Shown here: positions 1-7,973 of the stretch, piece by piece
Numbering within the stretch: the first letter of the stretch is position 1
Layout: every line of letters starts with the position of its first letter
Assembly: GCF_000224085.1 (NCBI RefSeq)
Contig: NC_015945.1
Coordinates: forward strand, 744,001-808,000
DNA from: Allomuricauda ruestringensis DSM 13258
GTDB taxonomy: Bacteria; Bacteroidota; Bacteroidia; Flavobacteriales; Flavobacteriaceae
DNA length: 64,000 bases
Reading direction: 5' to 3'
Translations under genes and position numbers: made by a program
The notes under the pieces: generated by a model
Databases searched by the model: none
What the model was told of the DNA's origin: nothing
Seen by the model: the letters and a program-made list of their open reading frames with translations, nothing else

Positions 1-1258
1 CCATCCAATCCAATTGTTGCTTGCCCCCCAAGAGTTCGTTGGAAAAAACCAGAACAAAGTCACCCCTGACTTGCTTCACCAATCGGTACACCTTATCCAT
101 TTTCTCAAAAACCTCGTCCTTTTTCTTATACTTGACCAAGGCATAGTCGTGCATGGCAAAGGGGTGTATTTTTATCGGCTGCCTTACCTCGGTGTTAATA
201 TCATAAAAATAAAAAGGTGTACAGGTACCTGCCCTAAACCCGATTTCGTGCGTGTATCCCATAGAAAAATCATCCGTGAACTCGGTCTCTACCAAGTTCC
301 TGTATGTAGCTGGAACATTCACTTTGTTATATCTAAGCCTGGCATAACTTATGGACCTGTTGATCAGGTTTCCCAATTGCTTTTTTTCTTCCCGTAGTAC
401 ATTTTTGTCCGATGTGGATACAAAGGAGGTGCTTAGGGAAACAACGCTATAATCTGCCACGGACTTGATCAAATAACGAAACTTATTGTTGTTGGTAGAT
501 ACATTTTTATCGTGGGCCGAATGCTTGGCGAACTGAAAAAAGAACATGGTCTTTATTGGGAACTTTTTATGGATATCCACCAACTCAAAGAAATTATCGT
601 AAGGGTCTTTTTTAAGCCTCAACAGGACTGAGAATCGTTCCCAAACATCCCTGAATCTAAAATTCCCCAAATCCAGCAAAAAGCCACCGAGAGTACGTGA
701 AATTCCGCGCATGGCATAGGCGTGCGACGTAGTGACGTTAATAATGGAAGTGAAGCTATAACTCTTTTCCTTGGTCTCCAAATCTGGAAAACGTTCTTTT
801 AAAGCCTCCAATAGCTTGTAGGCCCAGAGATCAACCACAGGTAGTTCCAAAAAATTATTTTGATAAGCTATGCTTTCCTTTACTGGAAACCTGCCTACAC
901 TATCCTTAACATGAGGCAGATATTCTTCGTACCTGCTCAAAAGAAAAAAACTGGCCGAAAAAATATCAAAGGGAATGGCACTCTTCTCTCCTGAAGAAAA
1001 AAAACAGGGAATACCATCCCAATCCGAAACCTTTATCTCCAAATCGTTGATACCCTGTTCGAACAAAAGGTCGTTGCTCCGCACAAAAAACTCGTTTTGC
1101 AAGGGCTGCTTGGAATAAGTCATCTTGGGCCCATTATGCTTTATAAAGTCCTCGACCTTTGTGGTAAATCCCATCTCCACCCCTAAGATTTTCTCAAAAA
1201 TCTGCTTGGCGGTATACGTTAATCGGTTGGTTACCTTATGGGTAAAAATCAATAACAT
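1..1258 (-). CDS. Polysaccharide deacetylase-like protein, 3' end cut by window
   Basis: The minus strand is open from the ATG at 1258 to the window edge, about 419 codons. The product resembles the Bacteroidota polysaccharide deacetylase family proteins of roughly 430 residues: an N-terminal domain, then a NodB-like half with conserved stretches such as MGYTHEIGFRAGTCTPFYFY and a C-terminal FSNELLGG. Perhaps only 10-20 residues are missing. The start lies 12 bp after the radC stop, so the two are probably co-transcribed. The Asp-rich and His-Pro-Ser metal motifs I expect in active relatives are not evident (TTSHAY and SLSTSF stand in those places). It may therefore be an inactive or diverged member. 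Family assignment is from memory of the family pattern. Confidence 0.65.
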   Translation of the reverse strand, partial: MLLIFTHKVTNRLTYTAKQIFEKILGVEMGFTTKVEDFIKHNGPKMTYSKQPLQNEFFVRSNDLLFEQGINDLEIKVSDWDGIPCFFSSGEKSAIPFDIFSASFFLLSRYEEYLPHVKDSVGRFPVKESIAYQNNFLELPVVDLWAYKLLEALKERFPDLETKEKSYSFTSIINVTTSHAYAMRGISRTLGGFLLDLGNFRFRDVWERFSVLLRLKKDPYDNFFELVDIHKKFPIKTMFFFQFAKHSAHDKNVSTNNNKFRYLIKSVADYSVVSLSTSFVSTSDKNVLREEKKQLGNLINRSISYARLRYNKVNVPATYRNLVETEFTDDFSMGYTHEIGFRAGTCTPFYFYDINTEVRQPIKIHPFAMHDYALVKYKKKDEVFEKMDKVYRLVKQVRGDFVLVFSNELLGGKQQLDWM

Positions 1259-1270
1259 AGGCAAAATGAG

Positions 1271-1969
1271 CTATAGTATTCCTTTATCCGCAAAACTTAC
1301 ATATTGATTTCGGGCCAAAATCAAATGGTCCAATATTTTTATGTCCAAAGCTTCGGAAGCGGTTTTCAGTTTTTCGGTCAACTGCTTGTCGGCCATGCTT
1401 GGTTTTAAGGTTCCTGATGGATGGTTATGGGCGAGAATAATCCCCACAGCTCCAAGTTCCAATGCCTGTCTCAAAACCAATCTAACATCCACCAGAGTTC
1501 CTGTGATTCCTCCTTTGCTCAACTGGGCTTTGTGCACAACCTTGTTGGAATTGTTTAAATACACAATCCAAAACTCCTCATGCGGAAGCTCCCCAATTAA
1601 AGGGTAAAGCAGTTCATAAGCATCATGACTGCTCTGTATTTTAATTATTTTGGAAGTATTCTCCAAGCGTCTTCTCCTACCCACTTCCAATGCAGCTGCA
1701 ATGCTCACGGCTTTGGCCTCTCCAATCCCTTTGAATCGCATCAATTGGTTTACTGAGAGCTTGCCCAATTCATTCAAATTATGGTCCACGGAGGCCAAAA
1801 TCCTTTTGGAAAGCTCCACGGCACTTTCGTTTCTACTACCTGAACCGATCAAAATGGCAATTAGCTCCGCATCAGACAGTACAAAGCTGCCTTTTTGCAC
1901 CAGTTTTTCCCTTGGCTTGTCATCATCTGCCCAATTTTTAATGGAAAAGGAAGCTAGTTTTTCTTGCAT
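1271..1969 (-). CDS. radC: RadC family JAB/MPN+ protein
   Basis: The 232-residue product has the RadC layout: an N-terminal region with a helix-hairpin-helix type segment (MRFKGIGEAKAVSIAAALE, about residues 78-96) and a C-terminal JAB1/MPN+ metalloprotease-like domain with the JAMM signature HNHPSG followed by an Asp (about residues 181-194). RadC was once linked to DNA repair, but its biochemical role is not established. Length is normal for the family. The gene starts at an ATG, is divergent from the DUF1569 gene, and leads into the deacetylase-like gene 12 bp downstream. Confidence 0.93.
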   Translation of the reverse strand: MQEKLASFSIKNWADDDKPREKLVQKGSFVLSDAELIAILIGSGSRNESAVELSKRILASVDHNLNELGKLSVNQLMRFKGIGEAKAVSIAAALEVGRRRRLENTSKIIKIQSSHDAYELLYPLIGELPHEEFWIVYLNNSNKVVHKAQLSKGGITGTLVDVRLVLRQALELGAVGIILAHNHPSGTLKPSMADKQLTEKLKTASEALDIKILDHLILARNQYVSFADKGIL

Positions 1970-2022
1970 GGCCTAAAGATAGGAGAATAATTTTATGTAA
2001 TTTCCATGATAAATCCTTCATC

Positions 2023-2472
2023 ATGAAATCCCTTTTCAACACTGAGGCACATACAGAAATTTTATCGCGGATCAACAAACTTTCAGATTCCTCAGAGAGG
2101 CAATGGGGCAAAATGAACGTAGCGCAGATGTTGGCACACTGCTGCGAGCCCCTGAAAGTGCCGTTGGGCAAGCTCACTCTTCAAAAGCCCAATGTCCTCA
2201 TGCGTTTTTTGTTTTCGTTTTTTAAGGAATCGCTATACAACGACAAGCCGTGGAAACAGGGCTTGCCCACTTCCAAAGAGTACAAAGTCACCAACAATCG
2301 TAATTTTGCTGCGGAAAAAGACAATCTAAAATTGCTCATTGACGAATTTTATGCCCTTCGGGACGAAACCGAACTGCCTTCCCATCCTTTTTGCGGGAAA
2401 TTGACCTCCGAGCAATGGGGGCAGATGCAGTACAAGCACTTGGACCATCATTTAAGGCAGTTTGGGGTTTAA
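2023..2472 (+). CDS. DUF1569 domain protein (DinB-like fold)
   Basis: A 149-residue soluble protein. The N-terminal pattern, with RQWGKMNVAQMLAHCCEPL near residues 27-45 and a C-terminal LTSEQWGQMQYKHLDHHLRQFG, is typical of DUF1569, a family with a DinB-like four-helix fold. The His residues at about 41 and 142-143 could bind a metal as in DinB relatives; this is inferred. The function is unknown. The gene is divergent from radC and convergent with the Mpl-like gene, whose stop lies 3 bp beyond this stop codon. Confidence 0.8.
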   Translation: MKSLFNTEAHTEILSRINKLSDSSERQWGKMNVAQMLAHCCEPLKVPLGKLTLQKPNVLMRFLFSFFKESLYNDKPWKQGLPTSKEYKVTNNRNFAAEKDNLKLLIDEFYALRDETELPSHPFCGKLTSEQWGQMQYKHLDHHLRQFGV

Positions 2473-2475
2473 GGT

Positions 2476-3369
2476 CTATTGATAGGTAGCTATCGCTTCG
2501 TAAAACTCTACCTCGTCAACACCCATTTGTTGGCATATCCACTTGGCCCCTGCCAAATTGCTCAACTTTGTTGCACTTGAGGTTTCCAATGGCAGTTCGC
2601 CGTCGGGCGTATCCAGAAGGACTCCCCCATTCTCTTCTTGATAATCTGGAGTTACATACGGCAGTTTTCTGATCGGGTTTTCTGATGCTTCCACAAGTTT
2701 TTTAACCACCATATCCTCATCATTATAAGTAATGCTTCCGCCCTTGACAATACTATCTACAAAAATGCGGTACTGCTCAGTGTAGTTTTCAAAGTCCCCG
2801 TAAGATCCTTTATCATCCCATTCAATGTCACTCAACAAAGCAATATTGGGGCGGTACAAGTGAAACTGGGGAGCACTATCAATTGCAGATGACGGAATAT
2901 CACCACCCTCGATCACAATAAAGTCGTTTTCCTCGGTTAGGCGAATCCCATTAGTGGCCGACAATGCGTAGTCTACTTCAATATTATTATATTCCAACAC
3001 ATGTAAGATCATTGAGGCTACACTGGTTTTTCTCTGGCTTCCAGCCACGACCACCCGCGTCTTGTATTTGGTCAGCTCATACAGAAAATCGGGATAGGAA
3101 TAAATTTTCAAACCCAATTCTTGGGCCTTTTCCAGCTCTGGATTATTTTTTTTTGCATTTGACCCCAGTACAACAGCGTCCAATTGTGCTTGGATTTTAC
3201 TGGGAAACCATCCCATATCCTCTGGTAACAGTCCTTGCTCCTTCAACTTGGGCCTAAGAGATTCTTCTATCGCCTCATCGCTACCAGTTACAACTTCTCC
3301 TTTTTGATGCAGAACATAGGCCAAATTGAACATATTGACTTCGCCCAAACCTATAAAATGTACTCCCAT
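2476..3369 (-). CDS. Shortened, motif-degenerate Mpl-like Mur ligase paralogue
   Basis: The 297-residue product aligns by eye with Mpl (UDP-N-acetylmuramate:L-alanyl-gamma-D-glutamyl-meso-diaminopimelate ligase), which recycles murein peptides. Shared stretches include the N-terminal Rossmann-like domain, NNIEVDY, EENDFIVIEG, FHLYRPNIALLSDIEWD and NLAGAKWICQQMGVDEVEFYEAI. Genuine Mpl is about 450 residues, and this protein stops just where the C-terminal ligase domain would follow. The ATP loop expected as GSHGKT reads GSQRKT, the EGDEY-type segment reads EGGDIP, and the His after IAWDH is replaced. The reading frame is intact and well formed, so I read it as a maintained non-catalytic paralogue, possibly a substrate-binding or regulatory protein. 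A recent pseudogene is less likely. Confidence 0.7.
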   Translation of the reverse strand: MGVHFIGLGEVNMFNLAYVLHQKGEVVTGSDEAIEESLRPKLKEQGLLPEDMGWFPSKIQAQLDAVVLGSNAKKNNPELEKAQELGLKIYSYPDFLYELTKYKTRVVVAGSQRKTSVASMILHVLEYNNIEVDYALSATNGIRLTEENDFIVIEGGDIPSSAIDSAPQFHLYRPNIALLSDIEWDDKGSYGDFENYTEQYRIFVDSIVKGGSITYNDEDMVVKKLVEASENPIRKLPYVTPDYQEENGGVLLDTPDGELPLETSSATKLSNLAGAKWICQQMGVDEVEFYEAIATYQ

Positions 3370-3466
3370 TAATTTTAATTATCGGTCAAAAATAGCTAAA
3401 GCGGATACCATTCCAAACAAAGATGCTTTATATTAATCTCTATCTTGGCACTAAAATTTGAGCACA

Positions 3467-3778
3467 ATGAACCTATCAGAAATCGAACCTAAGGAAATAA
3501 TGCCCGGCTACCACGGAAAATTGGTACACGGTGAACGCATGAGCTGGGTATTTTGGGACGTGGACCAAGATGCCGAGGTACCCGAACACCAACACGACCA
3601 TGAACAGATCATGCATGTGGTCGAAGGCTCTTTTGAGTTTACCTTGAATGGCGAAAAAGACACGTATGGACCGGGCGATGTAGTGATTATTCCATCCAAC
3701 GCCTCCCATAGCGGAAAAGCATTGACAGCTTGTAAATTAATGGACATTTTTAGTCCCGTAAGAGACGAATACCGATAA
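3467..3778 (+). CDS. Cupin domain protein
   Basis: A small 103-residue single-domain cupin. The first cupin motif is visible as PEHQHDHEQIMHVVEGSFEF (residues 40-59), with metal-ligand-type His and Glu residues. The second is GPGDVVIIPSNASHSG (residues 71-86). The ATG at 3467 is preferred to the upstream in-frame TTG at 3458. The gene is followed after 3 bp by the SDR gene, so the two are almost certainly one transcript. Small cupins of this type bind a metal and a small ligand or act as isomerases or sensors; the substrate cannot be told. It is divergent from the Mpl-like gene. Confidence 0.85.
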   Translation: MNLSEIEPKEIMPGYHGKLVHGERMSWVFWDVDQDAEVPEHQHDHEQIMHVVEGSFEFTLNGEKDTYGPGDVVIIPSNASHSGKALTACKLMDIFSPVRDEYR

Positions 3779-3781
3779 GCC

Positions 3782-4567
3782 ATGAACATTTCTTTAAAGG
3801 GAAAAACAGCCCTCGTAGGAGGCAGCAGTAAAGGCATTGGAGAAGCCATCGCCCGGCAATTGGCCGAAAGCGGGGCCAGTGTGACCCTAATGGCCCGTAG
3901 CGAAGAACGAATGCGGACCATTGTGGAAGAAATGGATACAAGTCAAGGACAGGAGCATCAATATTTGGCTGTCGATTTTTCCGATTTTGATGCTTTCAAA
4001 GCAATAATATCCAAGTTTTTTAAATCCAATACCATTGATATTTTGGTGAACAATACCCAAGGACCTGAAGCTGGCGGGGCTTTGGAGAAAAAGGTGGAAG
4101 ACTATCAAAAGGCATTCGACCTACTCTTCAAATCAGTGATTTTTACCACCGAACTTGCCTTAAAGCACATGCAGAAAAACCAATGGGGCAGGATCATCAA
4201 TATTGCCTCCATTTCTGTCAAAGAACCGCTAAATTATTTGGCATTATCCAATACCATTCGAGCTGCTGTGGTCACTTGGGCAAAAAGTCTGGCTTACGAT
4301 GTGGCCAAAGATGGCATTACGGTAAACAGTACGTTAACTGGTTACTTCGACACGGACCGAATTGCACAATTGAACGCCAAAAAAGCTGAAAAACTAGGAA
4401 TTTCTCCAGATGAGGTGCGTGCCAACATGGAAAAACAAGTTCCGATGAAACGTATTGGAACACCAGAGGAGTATGGGTATCTGGTTGCATTTTTGGCCTC
4501 GGAACAAGCCGCTTTTATTACCGGGACCAACATCCCTATTGATGGCGGACTGCTAAAATCTCTTTAA
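3782..4567 (+). CDS. Atypical SDR oxidoreductase lacking the canonical YxxxK
   Basis: A 261-residue Rossmann-fold short-chain dehydrogenase-like protein. The cofactor loop reads GGSSKGIGEA (about residues 13-22) instead of TGxxxGIG. NNTQG stands in for NNAG. The catalytic Ser is plausible in NIASIS (about residues 140-145), but the region where YxxxK is expected reads LALSNTIRAA, with neither Tyr nor Lys in register. This matches a recognised FabG-like SDR subgroup that departs from the classic motifs. The C-terminal FITGTNIPIDGG is normal. The substrate and even redox activity are uncertain. Translational coupling with the upstream cupin suggests a shared pathway. Confidence 0.8.
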   Translation: MNISLKGKTALVGGSSKGIGEAIARQLAESGASVTLMARSEERMRTIVEEMDTSQGQEHQYLAVDFSDFDAFKAIISKFFKSNTIDILVNNTQGPEAGGALEKKVEDYQKAFDLLFKSVIFTTELALKHMQKNQWGRIINIASISVKEPLNYLALSNTIRAAVVTWAKSLAYDVAKDGITVNSTLTGYFDTDRIAQLNAKKAEKLGISPDEVRANMEKQVPMKRIGTPEEYGYLVAFLASEQAAFITGTNIPIDGGLLKSL

Positions 4568-4627
4568 AAAACTGATTTATAACAAATTAAACCCTATAAA
4601 AACTATCAGATGTTTATTTTTTGAATA

Positions 4628-4651
4628 CTTTTATTGAGTAACCAATAAAAG
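4628..4651. promoter_or_regulatory. Perfect inverted repeat upstream of doxX-like gene
   Basis: CTTTTATTG and its exact reverse complement CAATAAAAG are separated by 6 bases and end 9 bp before the DoxX start codon. The position suits an operator bound by a dimeric repressor, or a 5' hairpin. There is no T-run after it, so it does not look like a terminator. No regulator is identified. Confidence 0.35.
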
Positions 4652-4660
4652 TTTAACTCT

Positions 4661-5038
4661 ATGAATTCAAAAGTTTTTTTGGTGGTCCGCATACTTTTGG
4701 GACTTTTAGTCCTAGTATTCGGACTGAACAAGTTTTTAAACTTTCTACCTGCGGGTGGTGAAATGCCCGAAGCGGTCATGAACTATTTTGGTGCCCTGTC
4801 ATCCACTTACACCCTAAAATTAGTGGCCGTGGTCGAGGTATTGACCGGGCTTGCCCTAATCTTTAACAAGTATGGCGCCCTCATGGCGTTGATCTTAATG
4901 AGCGTTGCCGTAAACGCTGTTTTGTTCCACATCACGCTCTCGCCAGATGGCCTCCCCCCTGCTCTTGCCCTTCTGATATTGAACATTGCTGTTCTATATG
5001 GATACAAGGATAGGTATAAGGAACTTTTAAGGGCTTAA
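4661..5038 (+). CDS. DoxX family membrane protein
   Basis: A 125-residue protein with four hydrophobic segments (about residues 5-25, 50-66, 72-92 and 98-115). The N-terminal RILLGLLVLVFGLNKFLNFLP is typical of DoxX/DoxD-like small inner-membrane proteins. Some members are tied to thiosulfate:quinone oxidoreductase or redox balance, but most are uncharacterised. The gene is monocistronic: it is preceded by an inverted repeat and followed by a strong bidirectional hairpin terminator. No charged catalytic centre can be assigned. Confidence 0.85.
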   Translation: MNSKVFLVVRILLGLLVLVFGLNKFLNFLPAGGEMPEAVMNYFGALSSTYTLKLVAVVEVLTGLALIFNKYGALMALILMSVAVNAVLFHITLSPDGLPPALALLILNIAVLYGYKDRYKELLRA

Positions 5039-5065
5039 AACAAAGAGACAGCTTTCTGTCAATAT

Positions 5066-5104
5066 GGGCGCCCGCCTGTCCGTTCGGCAGGCGGGCGCTT
5101 TTTA
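5066..5104. terminator. Strong bidirectional hairpin terminator
   Basis: A perfect 11-bp GC-rich stem (GCGCCCGCCTG at 5068-5078 with its complement at 5088-5098, 9-base loop) is followed by TTTTT. It lies between the convergent doxX-like and lytTR-type genes. It abuts the stop codon of the response regulator, so it can serve the plus-strand gene best. Confidence 0.8.
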
Positions 5105-5827
5105 TAAACTCATCCGATCTTTAAAAATGTAGGATTGTCTGCGGGAAACCTCTACTTCCTTGCCATTATTTAGGGTAAGTTTTAATTTACCATTGAACCA
5201 AGGCACCACATTTTTTATATAGTTGGTGTTGATAATCTGTTGACGATTGGCCCTAAAAAAAGAATCTTCCGGCAGTTTTTCTTCCACCTGGTTGAGTGAT
5301 TTGTACAGCAGGGGTTTCTTGTTCTCAAAATATACACGGGTGTAATTGCCCACAATTTCGAACAGGGAAATATCTCCAACTTTTACCAACCAACAGGATT
5401 CACCATCCTTTATAAATATTTGACTGCTGTCCGTTAATTTTTTGGTGGTCGATATAGCTTCTTCTTTGGATGCCATTTTGGACCGAATCTTTTCCAGAGC
5501 CATATCAAAGCGTTTATTGCTAACGGGTTTTAGCAAATAATCCAAGGCATTGTATTCAAAGGATTTTATGGCATACTCATCGTAGGCCGTGGTAAAAACG
5601 GTAATAGGAACGTCGTCCAACATCTCCAAAAGGTCAAAACCATCCTTCTCGGGCATATTGATATCGAGGAACAAAAGGTCTGGGGATTGCGTTTCGATGA
5701 GTTCCACTCCATCATCCACATTTCCAGCTTCACCTAATAGCTCCAAATCATCATGTAGTTTGATCAGTTCTTTTAATTCATTCCGTGCCAATCGGGAGTC
5801 TTCAACTATTACCGCTCTGATCTTCAT
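5102..5827 (-). CDS. LytTR family response regulator
   Basis: The 241-residue protein has an N-terminal receiver domain (acidic pair near residue 9, phospho-acceptor Asp in DLLFLDINMPEKDGF at about residue 55, conserved TTAYDEYA and Lys in LLKPV near residue 103). Its C-terminal LytTR DNA-binding domain (about residues 135-241) carries SCWLVKVGDISLFEIVGNYT and FFRANRQQIINTNYI. The start overlaps the upstream kinase stop by 4 bases (ATGA), so the two are translationally coupled and form a cognate pair. LytTR proteins bind pairs of 9-bp direct repeats with a spacing near 21 bp. The targets of this one are unknown. Confidence 0.95.
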   Translation of the reverse strand: MKIRAVIVEDSRLARNELKELIKLHDDLELLGEAGNVDDGVELIETQSPDLLFLDINMPEKDGFDLLEMLDDVPITVFTTAYDEYAIKSFEYNALDYLLKPVSNKRFDMALEKIRSKMASKEEAISTTKKLTDSSQIFIKDGESCWLVKVGDISLFEIVGNYTRVYFENKKPLLYKSLNQVEEKLPEDSFFRANRQQIINTNYIKNVVPWFNGKLKLTLNNGKEVEVSRRQSYIFKDRMSL

Positions 5828-6882
5828 ACCAAAGGAATTTTGATTTGTGCCACCACCTCATCGGATATTTCCTCCAATTTAAAAGATGCGCGATCGGTAT
5901 ACAACAATTTCAATCGTTGTTCAATATTTTTCAACCCTAGCTGGGTGGAATCCTTGGAAATCTCCAATTTACCCGTATTTCTAACTTCAATGAGCAATTT
6001 GCCATCTTTCTTGGTAATTGCCAAAAGTATCCTACCGCCATTTTTAAGGTTGGAAATGCCATGCTTTACCGCATTTTCTATCAGCAGTTGAATAATCATG
6101 GGCGGGATTCGCACATCGAACGTATCATCGTCCACCTGCTTAACAAACTCCAAACGATCCTCAAACTGAATTTTAGAAAGGTCGATATAGTTATCCACCA
6201 CCTCCAATTCTTCGTGGACAGGAATATCGTTGATGTTGTTTTTGGTTAGGGAATACCGAAGAATCTCGGAAAGTTTGGTGAGCATTTCCCTGGACCTGTC
6301 CACATCCTCCAACATTAACCCACGAATATTATTGAGGCTATTGAACATAAAGTGTGGATTGATTTGTCCTTTTAAAGTGTTCAATTGGGCCTGCTTTAAG
6401 GTAGTGTTCAACTCCAACCGCTCTATTCGGTTTTGATTGAGTTTTAGAAGCAATTTGATGACCAAATAGGTAATAGTCCAAGCTCCAACCAAGAATACAG
6501 AGTTCAGCACTTGGACCATGATTTTATCATAGCCTTCGAACATGTGCAATTCCGTCTCTGTCAATTCTGGCCCAAATTTTATGTAGATATATCCAAAAAA
6601 TACATTTAATAGCCCAAAAATTGTAGAAGCCACCAAGGTGGACACAATAATTTTAATGACTTCTTTGCCTCCGAAAGAATCAAAATGTACATTTCTTTTA
6701 AGGTACCATCGTAAAATAGAGGTTGAAAATACTCCTATAAAAATTCCGACAATGACCGAAAATATGGTCATCTCAAAACTGATGCCCTGAGGAATCAAAA
6801 TGGCTATGGAGTTGATAAAACCCCAACCAAGGAATTGAAGAACCCAAAATACAATGTTCCTCTTTCGCGTGCTTAACTCCAT
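5824..6882 (-). CDS. LytS/YehU-type sensor histidine kinase
   Basis: A 352-residue membrane kinase. Four hydrophobic segments fill the first 150 residues. Then comes the His_kinase domain, with phospho-His in LKGQINPHFMFNSLNNIRGL (about residues 170-189), and an HATPase domain with LLIENAVKHGI (N box) and ...LGLKNIEQRL near the end. It has no large extracytoplasmic sensor domain, so the signal is probably sensed in or near the membrane. It is the first gene of a two-gene operon with the LytTR regulator. Confidence 0.93.
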   Translation of the reverse strand: MELSTRKRNIVFWVLQFLGWGFINSIAILIPQGISFEMTIFSVIVGIFIGVFSTSILRWYLKRNVHFDSFGGKEVIKIIVSTLVASTIFGLLNVFFGYIYIKFGPELTETELHMFEGYDKIMVQVLNSVFLVGAWTITYLVIKLLLKLNQNRIERLELNTTLKQAQLNTLKGQINPHFMFNSLNNIRGLMLEDVDRSREMLTKLSEILRYSLTKNNINDIPVHEELEVVDNYIDLSKIQFEDRLEFVKQVDDDTFDVRIPPMIIQLLIENAVKHGISNLKNGGRILLAITKKDGKLLIEVRNTGKLEISKDSTQLGLKNIEQRLKLLYTDRASFKLEEISDEVVAQIKIPLV

Positions 6883-6937
6883 TCTATCGAATCTGAACTG
6901 CCCAAATTTACATTAAACTTTAACGGTATAGGCTATA

Positions 6938-7147
6938 CTAAGATTTTTGTACCTTTTTTCTCTTAAAGAGGTTACAGCAAGAATTATTTTGTGGTAGGAA
7001 TGCAATCCACATCATGGTTAATCCCGAATAGAAAAAAGGAAAGTACACCATATATTCCCATGTATTGAATTTTCCAAAAATTCCTATTGAAACGCCAAGA
7101 ATACCCATGGCGAAAACTACTTTTTGTTTAGTGTTCAATTTTCTCAT
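6938..7147 (-). CDS. Small two-helix membrane protein
   Basis: A 69-residue basic protein with two hydrophobic segments, VVFAMGILGVSIGIFG (about residues 10-25) and YFPFFYSGLTMMWIAFL (about residues 36-52), and a Lys/Arg-rich tail with a Cys pair. I do not recognise a family. It precedes the lytS/lytTR operon on the same strand with a 55-bp gap, so it could be co-transcribed. The coding call rests on an ATG start, a membrane-protein composition and the absence of a better frame. Confidence 0.6.
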   Translation of the reverse strand: MRKLNTKQKVVFAMGILGVSIGIFGKFNTWEYMVYFPFFYSGLTMMWIAFLPQNNSCCNLFKRKKVQKS

Positions 7148-7383
7148 ATTGATGAATTATGTAACCGCATCAGCGAATTATAAAATAATGCTTACTAAAA
7201 GAGAGATAATCAACTTGGCTAGTGCTATCATGACTGTTAGGTTTAGATTTTATTTCTGAAGCTAAAGTAATTGAATCTTCTCATCCGCTGAAGTGATTTA
7301 TGACAAGTGGTAATTTTGTCCGACCGAACGGTAAAACCAATTTATTTACGCATAAAAATCACGCAACAACCTGATTATGAGTG

Positions 7384-7908
7384 TTATTTTATTTTTGGCG
7401 GGAATTTGGAAAACACTTTTTTCACTAGCTTCCTAAATTTGTCTTCCCTAACGCTGGGAGAAGCATTCTCCCGGAATCCACTCTCGGCCACAGCCTGCCA
7501 AACAAGGGCATCCCTTTGTGCATCCACCAAATCAAACTGAATACTGCGCTGCATGTTGGAACCGCCCAAGGGCAATCCTACGGATATACCCCCACCTACA
7601 TTTCTGCCACCGCCACCAATTCCTACGCCAACATTATTATTTGGGGCACCCCTGTATTCATCGCTCATAATGTTAATGAAGAGTTCCGGTTCCTCGGCCA
7701 ATCGGTAACCCCTGGCTTTTAAGGTTGAATCCATAGCGCGAAGCAATCTTTTTTCATCCAATTGGCTCAGCCCAGATTTCATGTCCGAATAATAATTGTA
7801 TGTGGAATAACTTGAAAAATCGACCGCCTTATCGTAGTCATAGTTTACCTTAACGGAACTACATGACATGAGTACCGACACCAATATTATGGAAAGTAAA
7901 TAACGCAT
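7384..7908 (-). CDS. DUF4136 family lipoprotein
   Basis: A 174-residue secreted lipoprotein. The signal peptide MRYLLSIILVSVLMSC ends with a lipobox Cys at residue 16. The following DUF4136 domain contains VNYDYDKAVDFSSYSTYNYY and a Gly-rich insert (GVGIGGGGRNVGGGISVGLP, about residues 94-113) before IQFDLVDAQRDALVWQAVAE. These proteins are common in Bacteroidota; the function is unknown, with a likely outer-membrane or periplasmic location. It lies 65 bp downstream of obgE on the same strand. The 236 bp upstream of the neighbouring small membrane gene (7148-7383) hold no clear gene. Confidence 0.85.
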   Translation of the reverse strand: MRYLLSIILVSVLMSCSSVKVNYDYDKAVDFSSYSTYNYYSDMKSGLSQLDEKRLLRAMDSTLKARGYRLAEEPELFINIMSDEYRGAPNNNVGVGIGGGGRNVGGGISVGLPLGGSNMQRSIQFDLVDAQRDALVWQAVAESGFRENASPSVREDKFRKLVKKVFSKFPPKIK

Positions 7909-7973
7909 GATGGGACTTTTGGGTTCTCCTAAATTTAATCAATATATTGATTGTGAAGGCAGAAGAAAATGCT

